Positions 47,611 to 58,223 are shown, numbered from the stretch's first letter. The stretch: 64,000 nt of DNA from an uncultured Porphyromonadaceae bacterium (GCA_949285425.1 CASEAJ010000004.1:1-64000), one strand, 5' to 3'. Program-made: numbers and translations. The notes: generated by a model not told the origin, from the sequence alone.

Positions 47611-48777
47611 ATGAGTGACCAACGATACAACCTGAGAGGCGTTTCCGCATCGAAAGAAGATGTACACAACGCCATAAAAAACATCGACAAAGGGCTTTAC
47701 CCCAAAGCATTCTGTAAAATAATCCCGGACTATCTGGCAGGCGATGAAGCATACTGCAACATCATGCACGCCGACGGAGCCGGCACCAAATCGTCGCTGG
47801 CCTATGCCTACTGGCGCGAGACAGGCGACCTCTCGGTATGGAAAGGTATTGCACAAGACGCACTAATCATGAACATTGACGACCTGCTTTGTGTGGGGGC
47901 GACTGACAACATACTGCTTTCATCTACCATCGGACGCAACAAGAAACTTATTCCGGGCGAAGTGATTTCGGCCATTATCAACGGTACCAACGAACTGGTA
48001 CAGGAACTGTCGGAACTCGGAGTCAGCATCTACCCGACGGGGGGAGAAACTGCCGATGTAGGCGACCTGGTACGTACCATTATCGTCGACAGCACGGTAA
48101 CCTGCCGCATGAAGCGTGCCGATGTGATAGACAACGCCCACATACAGGCCGGTGATGTCATTGTAGGCCTTTCGTCGACCGGACAGGCTACCTATGAAAC
48201 CGCCTACAACGGAGGTATGGGCAGCAACGGACTGACCTCGGCACGCCACGATGTGTTCAACACCTACCTGGCCACCAAATATCCGGAAAGCTATGATGCA
48301 TCCATGCCGCACGAACTGGCCTACTCCGGTTCATACCGCCTGACCGACGCCATTGAAGGACTCGGAGTAGATGCCGGCAAACTCGTGCTTTCACCCACCC
48401 GCACCTATGCTCCGGTCATCAAAAAAATCCTTTCGGAACTGCGTCCGCACATTCACGGCATGATACATTGCTCTGGCGGTGCACAAACCAAGATACTGCA
48501 TTTCATCGACCAGCTTCGCGTGGTGAAGGACAACCTATTCCCGGTACCTCCGCTGTTCCGCATTATACAGAAAGAATCGGGCACAGACTGGCAGGAAATG
48601 TACAAAGTGTTCAACATGGGACACCGCATGGAAATATACCTGCCCGAAACCTATGCGGCAAAAGTCATCGAACTGTCCGAATCCTTCGGCATTGATGCAC
48701 GCCTCGTGGGCCGTTGCGAAGCCTCCGACAAACGCGAACTGCGCATAGAAAGCGAATTCGGCGTGTTTGAATACTAA
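47611..48777 (+). CDS. purM: Phosphoribosylformylglycinamidine cyclo-ligase (AIR synthase)
   Basis: PurM closes the imidazole ring to give AIR in purine synthesis. The 388-residue protein contains the family motifs HADGAGTKSSLAY, MNIDDLLCVGA, PTGGETADVGD and GLSSTGQATYE. It is longer than the E. coli enzyme (345), as usual in Bacteroidetes. The start at 47611 fits the promoter and drops 16 residues of non-homologous lead. The gene is alone, between a receptor gene and a strong terminator. Confidence 0.95.
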   Translation: MSDQRYNLRGVSASKEDVHNAIKNIDKGLYPKAFCKIIPDYLAGDEAYCNIMHADGAGTKSSLAYAYWRETGDLSVWKGIAQDALIMNIDDLLCVGATDNILLSSTIGRNKKLIPGEVISAIINGTNELVQELSELGVSIYPTGGETADVGDLVRTIIVDSTVTCRMKRADVIDNAHIQAGDVIVGLSSTGQATYETAYNGGMGSNGLTSARHDVFNTYLATKYPESYDASMPHELAYSGSYRLTDAIEGLGVDAGKLVLSPTRTYAPVIKKILSELRPHIHGMIHCSGGAQTKILHFIDQLRVVKDNLFPVPPLFRIIQKESGTDWQEMYKVFNMGHRMEIYLPETYAAKVIELSESFGIDARLVGRCEASDKRELRIESEFGVFEY

Positions 48778-48835
48778 ACCGACAAAAAAAGCCAAACATA
48801 ACAGGCCGGCCCTATAGCGGCTCCATCACACAACA

Positions 48836-48875
48836 AAAGAAAGCGGAATTGTTTTTCAATTCCGCTTTCTTTGTT
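48836..48875 (+). terminator. Terminator after purM
   Basis: A perfect 16-bp stem (48836-48851 with 48857-48872) with a five-T loop and a T-rich end. It separates purM from PUL 2. Confidence 0.85.
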
Positions 48876-49076
48876 AAACCACCCTCCTTTTCATCAATCC
48901 GCAAAAACTCCATGAAGAAACATCTCCATTTCTCCAAGCAGAAAACATCCCGGTGAAATACCACTTTGACACAATGTCACTTCAAACGTAGCCGAATGGC
49001 AGTTTCCAAGATATAATTTGGACAAAAATACCTTTTTCCAACACATTTTTCCATCTTATGGATTGTATTTAAAACG

Positions 49077-49084
49077 TAATTTTG
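49077..49084 (+). promoter_or_regulatory. Candidate -7 box for the GH2 gene
   Basis: TAATTTTG fits the -7 element, 53 nt before the GH2 ATG; the -33 region is only T-rich. Between the purM terminator and this site (48876-49076) I see nothing else, and no CATCTA boxes like those of PUL 1. Confidence 0.45.
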
Positions 49085-49137
49085 TGAACGGTTAAGGGAA
49101 TCGAAACATGTACAATGAATCCAAACACAAAAAAGAA

Positions 49138-50997
49138 ATGAAAAGAAATGCCATCATTTTCTCAGGCTTACTTCTATTAGCCATCACAACCTGCTTCGGG
49201 GCCGAAGTGCCTCGTCCCGAATATCCCCGTCCACAGTTCGAACGCGCCGAATGGGTCAATCTGAACGGCACGTGGAGTTTTGATTTCGATTTCTCCAAGA
49301 GCGGTATGGAACGTTCCTTATTTAATAGTAAGGGACTGGAGAAATCCATTACCGTGCCTTTCTGTCCCGAAAGTTCCTTGTCGGGCATCGGGTACACCGA
49401 TTTCATCCCGGCGGTGTGGTATCAACGCACCTTGTCTGTGCCCACTGAATGGGCAGGCAAGCGGATTATTCTTCATTTTGGCGGTGTGGATTATAAATCG
49501 GTTGTTTTCATCGATGGAAAGGAAGTTTTCACCCATTATGGAGGGTCTTCCTCGTTTGCGGTGGACGTTACCGACCACGTGACTCCGGGTGCGGACAACA
49601 ACCTGGTGGTGTATGCCGAAGATGACTTGCGTTCGCAGTTGCAGACCGCCGGGAAACAGTCGCGCCGGTTGTATGCCTACGAAGCTTTCTATACACGCGT
49701 CACGGGCATTTGGCAGACGGTGTGGATGGAAGCCGTGGCCAAGGGCGGTTTGGAGAACTGCCGCATCACGCCCGATTTGGACAACAAGCAATTCATTTTC
49801 GAACCTACCTTTTATGATTTGGATCGCAATACCCGTTTCCAAGTCCGGATAAAGGATGGGGACAAAACGGTGTTCTCGCGGCAAGTGGTGGCGAGCAACA
49901 GCGCCTTTGTGACGGCTCCCTTGAAAAAGGTCAAAACGTGGTCGCCCGAATCACCTTTCCTGTATGATGTGGAATTCTCCGTGTTGGATGCGGACGGGCA
50001 GGTCATCGACCGGGTGAATGCTTACGCCGGTATGCGCAAGGCGGAAGTGCGTGACGGCGTGTTCTACCTCAATAATGAACCCTACTACCAACGGTTGGTG
50101 CTCGACCAGGGCTATTACCCGGACGGGCAATGGACCGCGCCGACCGACGAGCAGCTGAAGCGCGACATCGAGCTGGGCAAGAAATCCGGCTTCAACGGGG
50201 CACGCCTGCATCAGAAGGTGTTTGAACAACGCTATCTGTATTGGGCTGACAAGTTGGGTTACCTCACGTGGGGCGAATCGGCCAGCTGGGGCATGGACTG
50301 GACCAGTCCGCTTGCCGCCCGCAACATGCTGACCGAATGGGAAGAATGTATCAACCGCGACTACAACGCCCCCTCTATCGTGGCGTGGTCGCCGCTCAAC
50401 GAATGCTGGAAGGATGATGTGAACGGACAACGTGCCCGCCTGACCAACGACCTGTATTTCGCGGCCAAGCGGCTGGACCGCACCCGCCCGGTGGCTTCGG
50501 CCAGTGGCGGTTTCCACACCGGGTTCACGGATATTTACACGGAGCACACTTACGAACAAGACCCGGTGAAGCTGTACGAACAGCTGGAACTCGATGAAAA
50601 CGGGATACCCTACTGGCGCAGGCACGACCAGAGTGCACCGTGGCACGAAGGGCAAGCCTACATGATTGACGAGTTCGGCGGCATCAAGTGGATGAAGGAA
50701 ATGAAAGCACCCGAAGTGAGCACAGCGGAAAACTTCTGGGGTTACGGGGCACCGCCCAAGACCATTGAAGAGTTTTACCAGCGGCTGGAGGAACAGGTTA
50801 ACGTCGTGTTGAGCCTTGACCACATCGTGGGCTTCTGCTATACGCAGCTCGTGGACGTGGAGTTGGAAAAGAACGGCATCTACACCTACGACCGGGCGGA
50901 AAAGTTTGACATGGAGCGCATCCACCGCATATTTACCAAGTCGCGCGAGCAGGCGAAACAGGAAGTAGCCGAAATGCTCAAGGAAAGGGGGAAATAG
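49138..50997 (+). CDS. GH2 family beta-glycosidase
   Basis: The 619-residue protein has a signal peptide (MKRNAIIFSGLLLLAITTCFG), a jelly-roll sugar-binding domain (WVNLNGTWSFDF), an Ig-like domain and a GH2 barrel. The acid/base is E422 in SPLNECWK and the nucleophile E512 in YMIDEFGG. It ends soon after the barrel, giving the short three-domain form. GH2 covers beta-galactosidase, glucuronidase and mannosidase activities; I cannot choose among them. It opens PUL 2, but a MITE-like element lies between it and the next gene. Confidence 0.9.
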   Translation: MKRNAIIFSGLLLLAITTCFGAEVPRPEYPRPQFERAEWVNLNGTWSFDFDFSKSGMERSLFNSKGLEKSITVPFCPESSLSGIGYTDFIPAVWYQRTLSVPTEWAGKRIILHFGGVDYKSVVFIDGKEVFTHYGGSSSFAVDVTDHVTPGADNNLVVYAEDDLRSQLQTAGKQSRRLYAYEAFYTRVTGIWQTVWMEAVAKGGLENCRITPDLDNKQFIFEPTFYDLDRNTRFQVRIKDGDKTVFSRQVVASNSAFVTAPLKKVKTWSPESPFLYDVEFSVLDADGQVIDRVNAYAGMRKAEVRDGVFYLNNEPYYQRLVLDQGYYPDGQWTAPTDEQLKRDIELGKKSGFNGARLHQKVFEQRYLYWADKLGYLTWGESASWGMDWTSPLAARNMLTEWEECINRDYNAPSIVAWSPLNECWKDDVNGQRARLTNDLYFAAKRLDRTRPVASASGGFHTGFTDIYTEHTYEQDPVKLYEQLELDENGIPYWRRHDQSAPWHEGQAYMIDEFGGIKWMKEMKAPEVSTAENFWGYGAPPKTIEEFYQRLEEQVNVVLSLDHIVGFCYTQLVDVELEKNGIYTYDRAEKFDMERIHRIFTKSREQAKQEVAEMLKERGK

Positions 50998-51002
50998 CGG
51001 AG

Positions 51003-51220
51003 AGCTACAAGCTACGAGCTACGAGCTACAAGTAAGTAGGCATACAAGCCAAGGCCAACGGCCTTGTGGCGTTCAGCGTAGGGCATCGCCCTACGACATC
51101 TACGCTCTACGCTCTACGCTCTACGCCCTACGCCCTACGCCCTACGGCAGCGACCACGGCCACAAGTAGCGGATAGCGAAAACCTCACAGCATACGACTT
51201 GTAGCTCGTAACTTGTAGCT
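51003..51220. repeat. MITE-like element with inverted ends and heptamer repeats
   Basis: The left end (51003-51033) is AGCTACAAGCTACGAGC-type sequence; the right end (51197-51220) is its near reverse complement. Inside are a CGTAGGGC/GCCCTACG hairpin (51077-51095) and heptamers, TACGCTC three times then TACGCCC three times (51100-51146). No open frame is supported in 50998-51306. It resembles non-autonomous mobile or simple repeats seen between Bacteroidetes genes. Confidence 0.6.
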
Positions 51221-51306
51221 AAAAAACGAATGACCCGCTCCGTGCCTTCGGGCAAGGACGATCAGATACAAACAATCTTTATTTACTCATTTTAAAAGTT
51301 ACAGAC

Positions 51307-53169
51307 ATGAAAAAGACTTCTTTACTCATGGCAACTCTCCTCATGGCAGGAGGTATGGCAGCTCAGTTGCAACCCAGTGTCGGTGGTGAATTGACAGCCT
51401 TGCTCCCCGAGGGAGTGACGGCCAACATCGACCAGACCAAAATGTTCCAGACGGCCAAGAACCTCACGGTGGCCGGTTCGCCTGAAAAAGGCTATTATGC
51501 GTTCTTCTCCGCTTCGGATACCGACCACGGCGAAGAATTGTGGGTGACCGACGGCACGGCGGAAGGCACGCACATGGTGATGGACATCAACCCGGGCGTG
51601 GCATCGTCGGATGTGAACTACCTCACCCGCTTCAACGACAAGGTGGTGTTCGCGGCCACGGATGGTGTGTGGGGTTCCCAGGTGTGGATTTCGGACGGTA
51701 CGGAAGAAGGTACGCAGATGGTCAAGCAAATTCATGAACTGGACGATGCGGCCCCTGTCGGCTTCTGCCAGCTGAACGAAAGCCAGTTCGTGTTCTTCGC
51801 CACGGACTTCGAAAGCGAAACGAAGTATGGCAAAGCACAGAAGTGGCTGTACGTAAGCGACGGAACGGAAGAAGGCACCGAACTGGTGGCCGAAGTGGAT
51901 GTCAAGTTCCCGGGCAGTGAAAATCTGGACCACCGCTATGGAGCCGTGGTGCGTTCGGGCCGCAAGGTGTACTTCAAGGCCGACGTGGCCGACAAGAACG
52001 GCACTACCTATGGTGAAGAACTGTGGGTGACCGACGGTACGCCTGCCGGTACATTCATGATAAAGGACATCAACGAAGAACTGGACACGAACGACCCGGA
52101 CAGCCTGAGCACGAACGGAGCCGCCATCAGCTACCTCATGAACGTGGAAAACAGGGGGCTGTTCTTCAAAGCCTGGTCGCTGGAAAGCGGCAACGAACCC
52201 TGGTTCACCGATGGTACGCCCGAGGGTACGTATGAAATATATGACACCAACCCCACCAAAAACCCGAATACCGGCGTGGGCAACGGCGGTGGCGTGTGCA
52301 TGGTAGGTGAAATATACAAAGGCCAAGTGTGCTTCCGTGGCTATCAGGAAGCAACGGGTATCGAGCTTGGGGTGACCAACTGCGAAAAGGGCAACTTCCG
52401 CCAGTTCGACATTTTCACCTATGAACCGAGTTCGACCAATCAGTCGTTCCCCGACCATGGCGTTGTATTCGATGACCGTTACATGTTCTGTGCAAATGAT
52501 GGTACTGATCCTAATATTCCGGGTCAACATGGTGGAGAACTTCGGATGTTCGACAACGAAAAGGTGGAATTGCAATACGACTTTGCCCCGGGCACAGGTT
52601 GCGACTGGGTGAAGGAACTGACCGTATGCGGCGGCAGCCTCTACTGGTGGAACGAAGGCACCATGGACGGCACGGGTGCTACCAACACCAAGCTGGTGCG
52701 CCTGAATGCTTATGATGCCGTGCCGGAAATCATCACAAACATCGATGCCGGCGGTGACCAGGTATATTGCCTGCGCAACATGAACGGCAGCCTGCTCTTC
52801 ACTTCCAAGGTCAACGGCCAGGTATATTGCTACACTTATCGCCAGCCGAATTATGACCCCAACAAGAACCCCGATGTGATGGAACCCGTCATCCCGGCTC
52901 CGTCGGCCGTGGAAGGTGTGGAAGCCGATGCCATCGAGTTTGCCACCTACCCGAACCCGGCAGTGGATGCCTTCCGCATCAAAGGGCTCGATGCCACAAC
53001 CTGCGACCTGCGCATTTACGACATGAACGGTCGTTTGGTACGCAGTGTTGACAACATGGGCATTGCTGTGAAAGTGGATGTATCTGATCTACCCGCCGGC
53101 CGTTACGAAGTAACTGCCACAGCTGCCAATGTAGGAACGGTATCGGCCAGCCTGATTGTCAACAAATAA
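51307..53169 (+). CDS. ELWxxDGTxxGT-repeat secreted protein with T9SS sorting domain
   Basis: The 620-residue protein has a signal peptide (to about residue 20) and five ELWVTDGTxxGT-type repeats (starting ELWVTDGTAEGT, QVWISDGTEEGT, WLYVSDGTEEGT, ELWVTDGTPAGT, EPWFTDGTPEGT), then one decayed copy. They probably form a beta-propeller. The C-terminus (FATYPNPAVDAFRIKG, IYDMNGRLVRSV, LPAGRYEV) is a clear type A T9SS sorting domain. No catalytic motif is visible; sugar or protein binding at the surface is possible. It precedes SusC of PUL 2. Confidence 0.82.
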   Translation: MKKTSLLMATLLMAGGMAAQLQPSVGGELTALLPEGVTANIDQTKMFQTAKNLTVAGSPEKGYYAFFSASDTDHGEELWVTDGTAEGTHMVMDINPGVASSDVNYLTRFNDKVVFAATDGVWGSQVWISDGTEEGTQMVKQIHELDDAAPVGFCQLNESQFVFFATDFESETKYGKAQKWLYVSDGTEEGTELVAEVDVKFPGSENLDHRYGAVVRSGRKVYFKADVADKNGTTYGEELWVTDGTPAGTFMIKDINEELDTNDPDSLSTNGAAISYLMNVENRGLFFKAWSLESGNEPWFTDGTPEGTYEIYDTNPTKNPNTGVGNGGGVCMVGEIYKGQVCFRGYQEATGIELGVTNCEKGNFRQFDIFTYEPSSTNQSFPDHGVVFDDRYMFCANDGTDPNIPGQHGGELRMFDNEKVELQYDFAPGTGCDWVKELTVCGGSLYWWNEGTMDGTGATNTKLVRLNAYDAVPEIITNIDAGGDQVYCLRNMNGSLLFTSKVNGQVYCYTYRQPNYDPNKNPDVMEPVIPAPSAVEGVEADAIEFATYPNPAVDAFRIKGLDATTCDLRIYDMNGRLVRSVDNMGIAVKVDVSDLPAGRYEVTATAANVGTVSASLIVNK

Positions 53170-53186
53170 AATAGAATGAAAAACAA

Positions 53187-53225
53187 GAAGAGGACGGCAA
53201 TACGAAAATTCGGGCCTTCCTCTTC
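53187..53225 (+). terminator. Hairpin between the ELWxxDGT gene and SusC
   Basis: GAAGAGGA (53187-53194) pairs with TCCTCTTC (53218-53225), with GGC/GCC pairs inside the loop. The T run after it is broken, so it may only attenuate. Confidence 0.4.
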
Positions 53226-53323
53226 TATTCTTCTTGCCCTCCTTTTTTAAAGCAAGAAAATACGAGAATCCGACCTCACTCAATGGGAAAAGTCACATAA
53301 ACCCAAATAAGAAAATCAACAAC

Positions 53324-56300
53324 ATGAATCACTTCAGACATACACGAAAGATTATTCTCTTTCTTATGACCGTATTTTTCATGTCGGTCGCCTATGCACA
53401 GCGTATTACTGTTACAGGCACGGTATTGGATGCGGGCAATAACGAACCCCTCATCGGGGTTGCTGTGATGGAAAGAGGCACGACCAATGGCACCATCACC
53501 GACATGGATGGAAAATTCATGCTCCAAGCGGATGCCGATGCTACCTTGGAGTTAAGTTATATGGGTTACGTCACGCAGGAAATTCCTGCGGCGAGTGCCA
53601 AGGACATTGTCATCTCCATGGCCGAAGAAAGCCAGGCGTTGGACGAGCTGGTGGTTATCGGTTACGGGGTGCAGCGTAAGAGCGACATCACCGGTTCCAT
53701 AGCCTCCGTGTCCGGAGAGGATATCAACGACATGCCGGTGGCATCCACCCTGCAAGCCTTGCAGGGGAAGGCTTCCGGGGTGAATATCATCCAGAACACC
53801 GGTGCCCCGGGTAGCAACACCACCATCAAAATCCGCGGTACAGGTACGGTGAACGACTCCGACCCGCTTTATGTGGTGGATGGGTTCATTGTGGACGACA
53901 TCGACTACCTCAACCCCAACGACATTGCGAATATCGAAATTTTCAAGGATGCCGCCTCCAGTGCCGTTTACGGTTCGCGTGCAGCCAACGGCGTGGTGTC
54001 CATCACCACCAAGAGCGGTGAGGAAGGCCAGATGAGGGTGACGGTGGATGGCTACGTGGGCATTTCCAACCCGTGGAAAACCATTGATGTGATGGGCGTG
54101 GAAGATTACGCCCTGATGCAGGATTATATCAACAACAGTACCATCTACTCCGCCGACGGTCGCTTGTATTACACCAAGCAAGGTGACTCGTACGTGTTCG
54201 ACGACCGCAAGAAGTATTTGATAGACACCATCCGTAACAACTCGCCTGCCAACTGGTGGGATGCCATCACCCGCACCGGTGTGAAACAACAATATAACAT
54301 ATCAGTTTCGGGCGGTAGCGATAAAACAAAGTATATGGTTAGTGCCGGGCTATATGATGAAAAGGGGTTTGTGGAAACTTCCGGTTACCGCCGCCTCAAC
54401 ACCCGTATCAACATCAATCAGAAAATAACCAAATGGTTGGACATGAGTGCCAACTTAGCTTACGTAAACGAGGACCGGGATATCGTACCTGAAGGTTCTA
54501 ACAGTGTGCTTAAACGTGCCCTGTACCAAAATCCAATGGTGTATACCTATGATGCCCGTGGCTATTGGAGTGAGAACCATCCACTGGCCATCCTTGACCG
54601 CAATCACAACAAATATAACAGTGACCGCTTCGACATGAATTTGAGCTTGAATGCCGATATCACCAAATGGTTAATGTACCAGTTCAAAGCCTCTTACTAC
54701 ATGACCCCCGAAACGAGCGAACAATTCACCGAAGTGAACAACATGGATCAAGACTTTGCAATGACCGACCTGAGTACGGTATACAAGAAACAGACCAATA
54801 CGAGCAAATGGGAAATAAACAACCTGTTAACATTTAACTGGATGAACGATATACATGCCGTAACGGTACTGGCCGGACAAACCGCCGAAGGTTATCGCTC
54901 CAACTACATGGAAGCCACTCGCAAAGGTACACCAAGTAACGAATCAAACATGTGGTATCTCTCCAGTGCCTATACAGGCGACAAGGCCTACGGACTGGAA
55001 AACGAGTGGACCGGTGTAGGTTTCATCGGCCGCGTTAACTACAATGTGCTTGACCGCTACCTGTTCCAGGCCAACATGCGTGCCGACGGTTCTTCCAAGT
55101 TCTCAAAGCAAAACCGTTGGGGTATCTTTCCCTCCGTATCGGTAGGATGGAAATTTTCCTCCGAACCTTTCATGCAAGGGCTCGACTGGATGAATCTGGG
55201 CAAACTGCGTGTGGGATGGGGTATTCTCGGTAACAACCGCATCGATGAACTAGCCCGCTACACCTACTTGAGCAGCGGCTATAACTATCCATATGGGGAA
55301 GGTATTCATGTGCTACAGCCCGGTATTACAGGCACGGTTATCGGCAATCCGGACATCACATGGGAGAAAACAGAGACCTTCAATGTGGGATTGGATTTCG
55401 GTTTTCTGCGCAACAGCATCACGTTCGGCATCGAATACTTCAACAAGCACACCACCGACATGTTGCTCGAAGTGCCTACCGTATCATCGGCAGGTCTTGA
55501 CAGCGACCCCATGACCAATGCAGGTTCGGTACTCAATTACGGTATCGAAACCAGCCTGAACTACCGCAGGCAGTTCGGCAAATTCGGATTCGACATAGGT
55601 TTTAACCTCTCGTGGATGAAAAACAAGGTTACCAGCCTCGGAACAGGCAATGAACCTATTTACGGCTCGTACCTGGAAGAAAGCAGCATTGTGGACTACG
55701 TGACCAAGACGGCGGTGGGTATGCCTATCGGTAGCTTCTATGGTTATGTGACCGACGGCATCTTCGACTCGATGGACGAAGTGAAGGCCAGTGCGCAGTA
55801 CGAACCGGGAAAACTCGATTCCGAACAGACTAGCCGACCGGGTGACTTCCGTTTCAAGGATTTGAACGGTGACAACCAAATTACGGCGGAAGACCGCACG
55901 TACCTTGGTTCGCCGCTTCCCGATTTCGTGTTCGGTGTCCCGCTACAATTCACTTACGGCGACTTTGCATTGAACATTTTCTTCCAAGGACAGACAGGCA
56001 ATGAAATATTCAATGTGATGGATTATTACCTGTACAACGCCGCTGCAGGCAACGTGTATGCCGACATCCGCGAAAAGCATTGGTCGGGTCAGTTGACAGG
56101 GCGTGAGTATTTCCCGCTGAACCTCAACGATGAAGTACCCGACCTCAGCGCGGACGATGCCGCCCGTAACTTCCGCTCGTCGGACTTCTTCGTGAAGGAC
56201 GGCTCGTACCTCCGCCTGAAGGAATTGCGCCTCACGTACAGCGTACCCGACAAGGTGGTGAAAAATTGGAAAATGGACAACCTCTCCTTCTCGCTCACGG

Positions 56301-56455
56301 CTTACAACCTGCTGACTTTTACTGCCTATGACGGCTTCGACCCCGAAGTGGGCAAGGTGTCAGGCACGGAAGGCAACAACTTGAGCATGGGGGTTGACCA
56401 CGGTAACTACCCGCAGGCGCGCTCGTTCACGTTCGGTTTCAAAATCGGTTTCTAA
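53324..56455 (+). CDS. SusC-like TonB-dependent transporter (PUL 2)
   Basis: The 1043-residue protein has a signal peptide (ending MSVAYAQR), a carboxypeptidase-regulatory-like domain (VTGTVLDAGNNEPLIGVAV), a TonB box region (DELVVIGYG), the plug motif FKDAASSAVYGSRAANGVV and a barrel ending in FTFGFKIGF. It pairs with SusD 24 nt downstream to import the glycan of PUL 2. The start is chosen at the signal peptide; the frame is open 90 nt further upstream without homology. The sequence is clearly diverged from the PUL 1 SusC. Confidence 0.95.
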   Translation: MNHFRHTRKIILFLMTVFFMSVAYAQRITVTGTVLDAGNNEPLIGVAVMERGTTNGTITDMDGKFMLQADADATLELSYMGYVTQEIPAASAKDIVISMAEESQALDELVVIGYGVQRKSDITGSIASVSGEDINDMPVASTLQALQGKASGVNIIQNTGAPGSNTTIKIRGTGTVNDSDPLYVVDGFIVDDIDYLNPNDIANIEIFKDAASSAVYGSRAANGVVSITTKSGEEGQMRVTVDGYVGISNPWKTIDVMGVEDYALMQDYINNSTIYSADGRLYYTKQGDSYVFDDRKKYLIDTIRNNSPANWWDAITRTGVKQQYNISVSGGSDKTKYMVSAGLYDEKGFVETSGYRRLNTRININQKITKWLDMSANLAYVNEDRDIVPEGSNSVLKRALYQNPMVYTYDARGYWSENHPLAILDRNHNKYNSDRFDMNLSLNADITKWLMYQFKASYYMTPETSEQFTEVNNMDQDFAMTDLSTVYKKQTNTSKWEINNLLTFNWMNDIHAVTVLAGQTAEGYRSNYMEATRKGTPSNESNMWYLSSAYTGDKAYGLENEWTGVGFIGRVNYNVLDRYLFQANMRADGSSKFSKQNRWGIFPSVSVGWKFSSEPFMQGLDWMNLGKLRVGWGILGNNRIDELARYTYLSSGYNYPYGEGIHVLQPGITGTVIGNPDITWEKTETFNVGLDFGFLRNSITFGIEYFNKHTTDMLLEVPTVSSAGLDSDPMTNAGSVLNYGIETSLNYRRQFGKFGFDIGFNLSWMKNKVTSLGTGNEPIYGSYLEESSIVDYVTKTAVGMPIGSFYGYVTDGIFDSMDEVKASAQYEPGKLDSEQTSRPGDFRFKDLNGDNQITAEDRTYLGSPLPDFVFGVPLQFTYGDFALNIFFQGQTGNEIFNVMDYYLYNAAAGNVYADIREKHWSGQLTGREYFPLNLNDEVPDLSADDAARNFRSSDFFVKDGSYLRLKELRLTYSVPDKVVKNWKMDNLSFSLTAYNLLTFTAYDGFDPEVGKVSGTEGNNLSMGVDHGNYPQARSFTFGFKIGF

Positions 56456-56479
56456 CCATACCATAAAAATTATTCGACT

Positions 56480-58171
56480 ATGATGAAACAAATTTTTAAA
56501 ATACAGGCACTCTGTGTGCTGCTCTTCACTTTTGCGGGGTGCGAAGGCTTTCTCGACCGGGAAGTCACGGGCTATCCCCTCGAAGAGGATTTCTTTACGA
56601 CCAAATACCAGTTGCAGGCCGGCCTCAACGCCACGTACAATGTGTTGCAAAGCGATGCTTTCAATGACAGCGAATGGCGGTTCGGCGAAGCGTTGGCCGA
56701 TGACGTGATCGGCACGGACGAGGGGTTAGGCAGCGAAATGGGCCAGCTGGTGCACTTCCGCTTCACCAACTCCAACACGTATATCAAGAACCGTTGGGAC
56801 ATCAACTACAAAGGCATCCACTATGCCAACCAGGTCATTGCCAATGCGCATAAGGTGGAACTGACCAGCGATGCCTACACGGAGTATCAGACGGTGCGTG
56901 AGATATTGGGACAGGCCAAGTTCCTGCGGGCGTTGTTCTACTTCAATCTGGCCCGCACGTTTGGTGGGGTGCCCATCCGCCCCGAAGTGGAATCGGTGGA
57001 CAGTCTTGTGATACCGCGCAGCACGTTGGAAGAAACCTATGCCTACATAGAAAAGGACTTGCGTGAAGCGGCCTGTATGCTCGAACCGCGTTACACGAAA
57101 ACAGATGCGGGGAAAGCCAGTGCCGGGGCGGCTGTGGCTCTGCTCATGCGGGCGTTGATGTACCAGGCCACTCCGAGCGTGGCTTCGGAAAAATGGGAAC
57201 AGGTGGTGGAACTGGGTCGCTTCTTTGTGGAAGGAGGCTCCATGACCATACGCGAGATGCTGAAGTGGGACGAACGGTACGATGAAGACTGGGACAGCTT
57301 CAAGGAACGCTTGTGGTTCAAGGACGGTGGCTCCTATACGTACACGCTCGACTCCGAGCTGCGCACGTTGCAAGGTATGTACACGTTCAACTGCAAGGAT
57401 GCCTATGGCATGGACATTTGTTACTTGGATCAATGGTATCAGGATGGTGAGTTTTGCAGCGGCTCCATTTTCGAAGTGGTGTTCAAGGAATCGGGCGACG
57501 GTACGAATGGCGATACCAACGAAGGGGGATACATCTACGATGACCTCTTCTCGAAGGACAACTGCCGCATGTATGCCGACGACCAAATCGTCTCCAAAAT
57601 ATTCGGCAATGATGCGCGCAAGCAGGCCACCATCGGCCACCATGCCACTACGCCCGACTTGCAGAACACGGAAATCGGAGCCGGGCGCATCTTCTCCCTG
57701 AAGTGGTACACGCCCGTGAAGGACAAACCGACCTTCGGGGGCGACAACGCCAAGAACCGCCGCTACCTGCGCTATGTGGACGTGGTGCTCATGTATGCCG
57801 AAGCGTTGAACGAATGCGGGAAAGGAGCTGAAGCGTTGGCTCAGTTGAACAGTTACAAGAGCGTAATCAACAAGACTTCCATCGACGGGCGCACAGCCAA
57901 CACGAACAGTTCATTGTATCTGGCCGGAGGCTATGGTTACTTGCGTGACCAGATATGGGAAGAACGCCACATGGAGTTTGCGTTCGAATGGGAACGTTTT
58001 TGGGACATCGTACGTCAAGGACGCGCCGCCGAAGTACTGAAAGAGTATAGCAACATGCGCCCGAACAAACGTGGTTCTTATTTCCGCACCGGAGTTAACG
58101 AAATATTCCCCATCCCGCAGACCGAAATCGACGTGTCCAACGGCATCATCGAACAAAATCCGGGATATTAA
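56480..58171 (+). CDS. SusD-like glycan-binding lipoprotein (PUL 2)
   Basis: The 563-residue lipoprotein (lipobox FAGC) begins EGFLDREVTGYPLEEDFF, has the SusD helical core (AKFLRALFYFNLARTFGGVP) and ends with EERHMEFAFEWERFWDIVRQ and QNPGY. It is the surface partner of the PUL 2 SusC. It is longer than the PUL 1 SusD by 70 residues. Nothing in the sequence reveals the glycan bound. The next gene starts 52 nt downstream. Confidence 0.95.
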   Translation: MMKQIFKIQALCVLLFTFAGCEGFLDREVTGYPLEEDFFTTKYQLQAGLNATYNVLQSDAFNDSEWRFGEALADDVIGTDEGLGSEMGQLVHFRFTNSNTYIKNRWDINYKGIHYANQVIANAHKVELTSDAYTEYQTVREILGQAKFLRALFYFNLARTFGGVPIRPEVESVDSLVIPRSTLEETYAYIEKDLREAACMLEPRYTKTDAGKASAGAAVALLMRALMYQATPSVASEKWEQVVELGRFFVEGGSMTIREMLKWDERYDEDWDSFKERLWFKDGGSYTYTLDSELRTLQGMYTFNCKDAYGMDICYLDQWYQDGEFCSGSIFEVVFKESGDGTNGDTNEGGYIYDDLFSKDNCRMYADDQIVSKIFGNDARKQATIGHHATTPDLQNTEIGAGRIFSLKWYTPVKDKPTFGGDNAKNRRYLRYVDVVLMYAEALNECGKGAEALAQLNSYKSVINKTSIDGRTANTNSSLYLAGGYGYLRDQIWEERHMEFAFEWERFWDIVRQGRAAEVLKEYSNMRPNKRGSYFRTGVNEIFPIPQTEIDVSNGIIEQNPGY

Positions 58172-58223
58172 CGGTTACTGTTTTGCGGTTAACGATTTAT
58201 CAATAAACTAAAATTCTTTGGCA

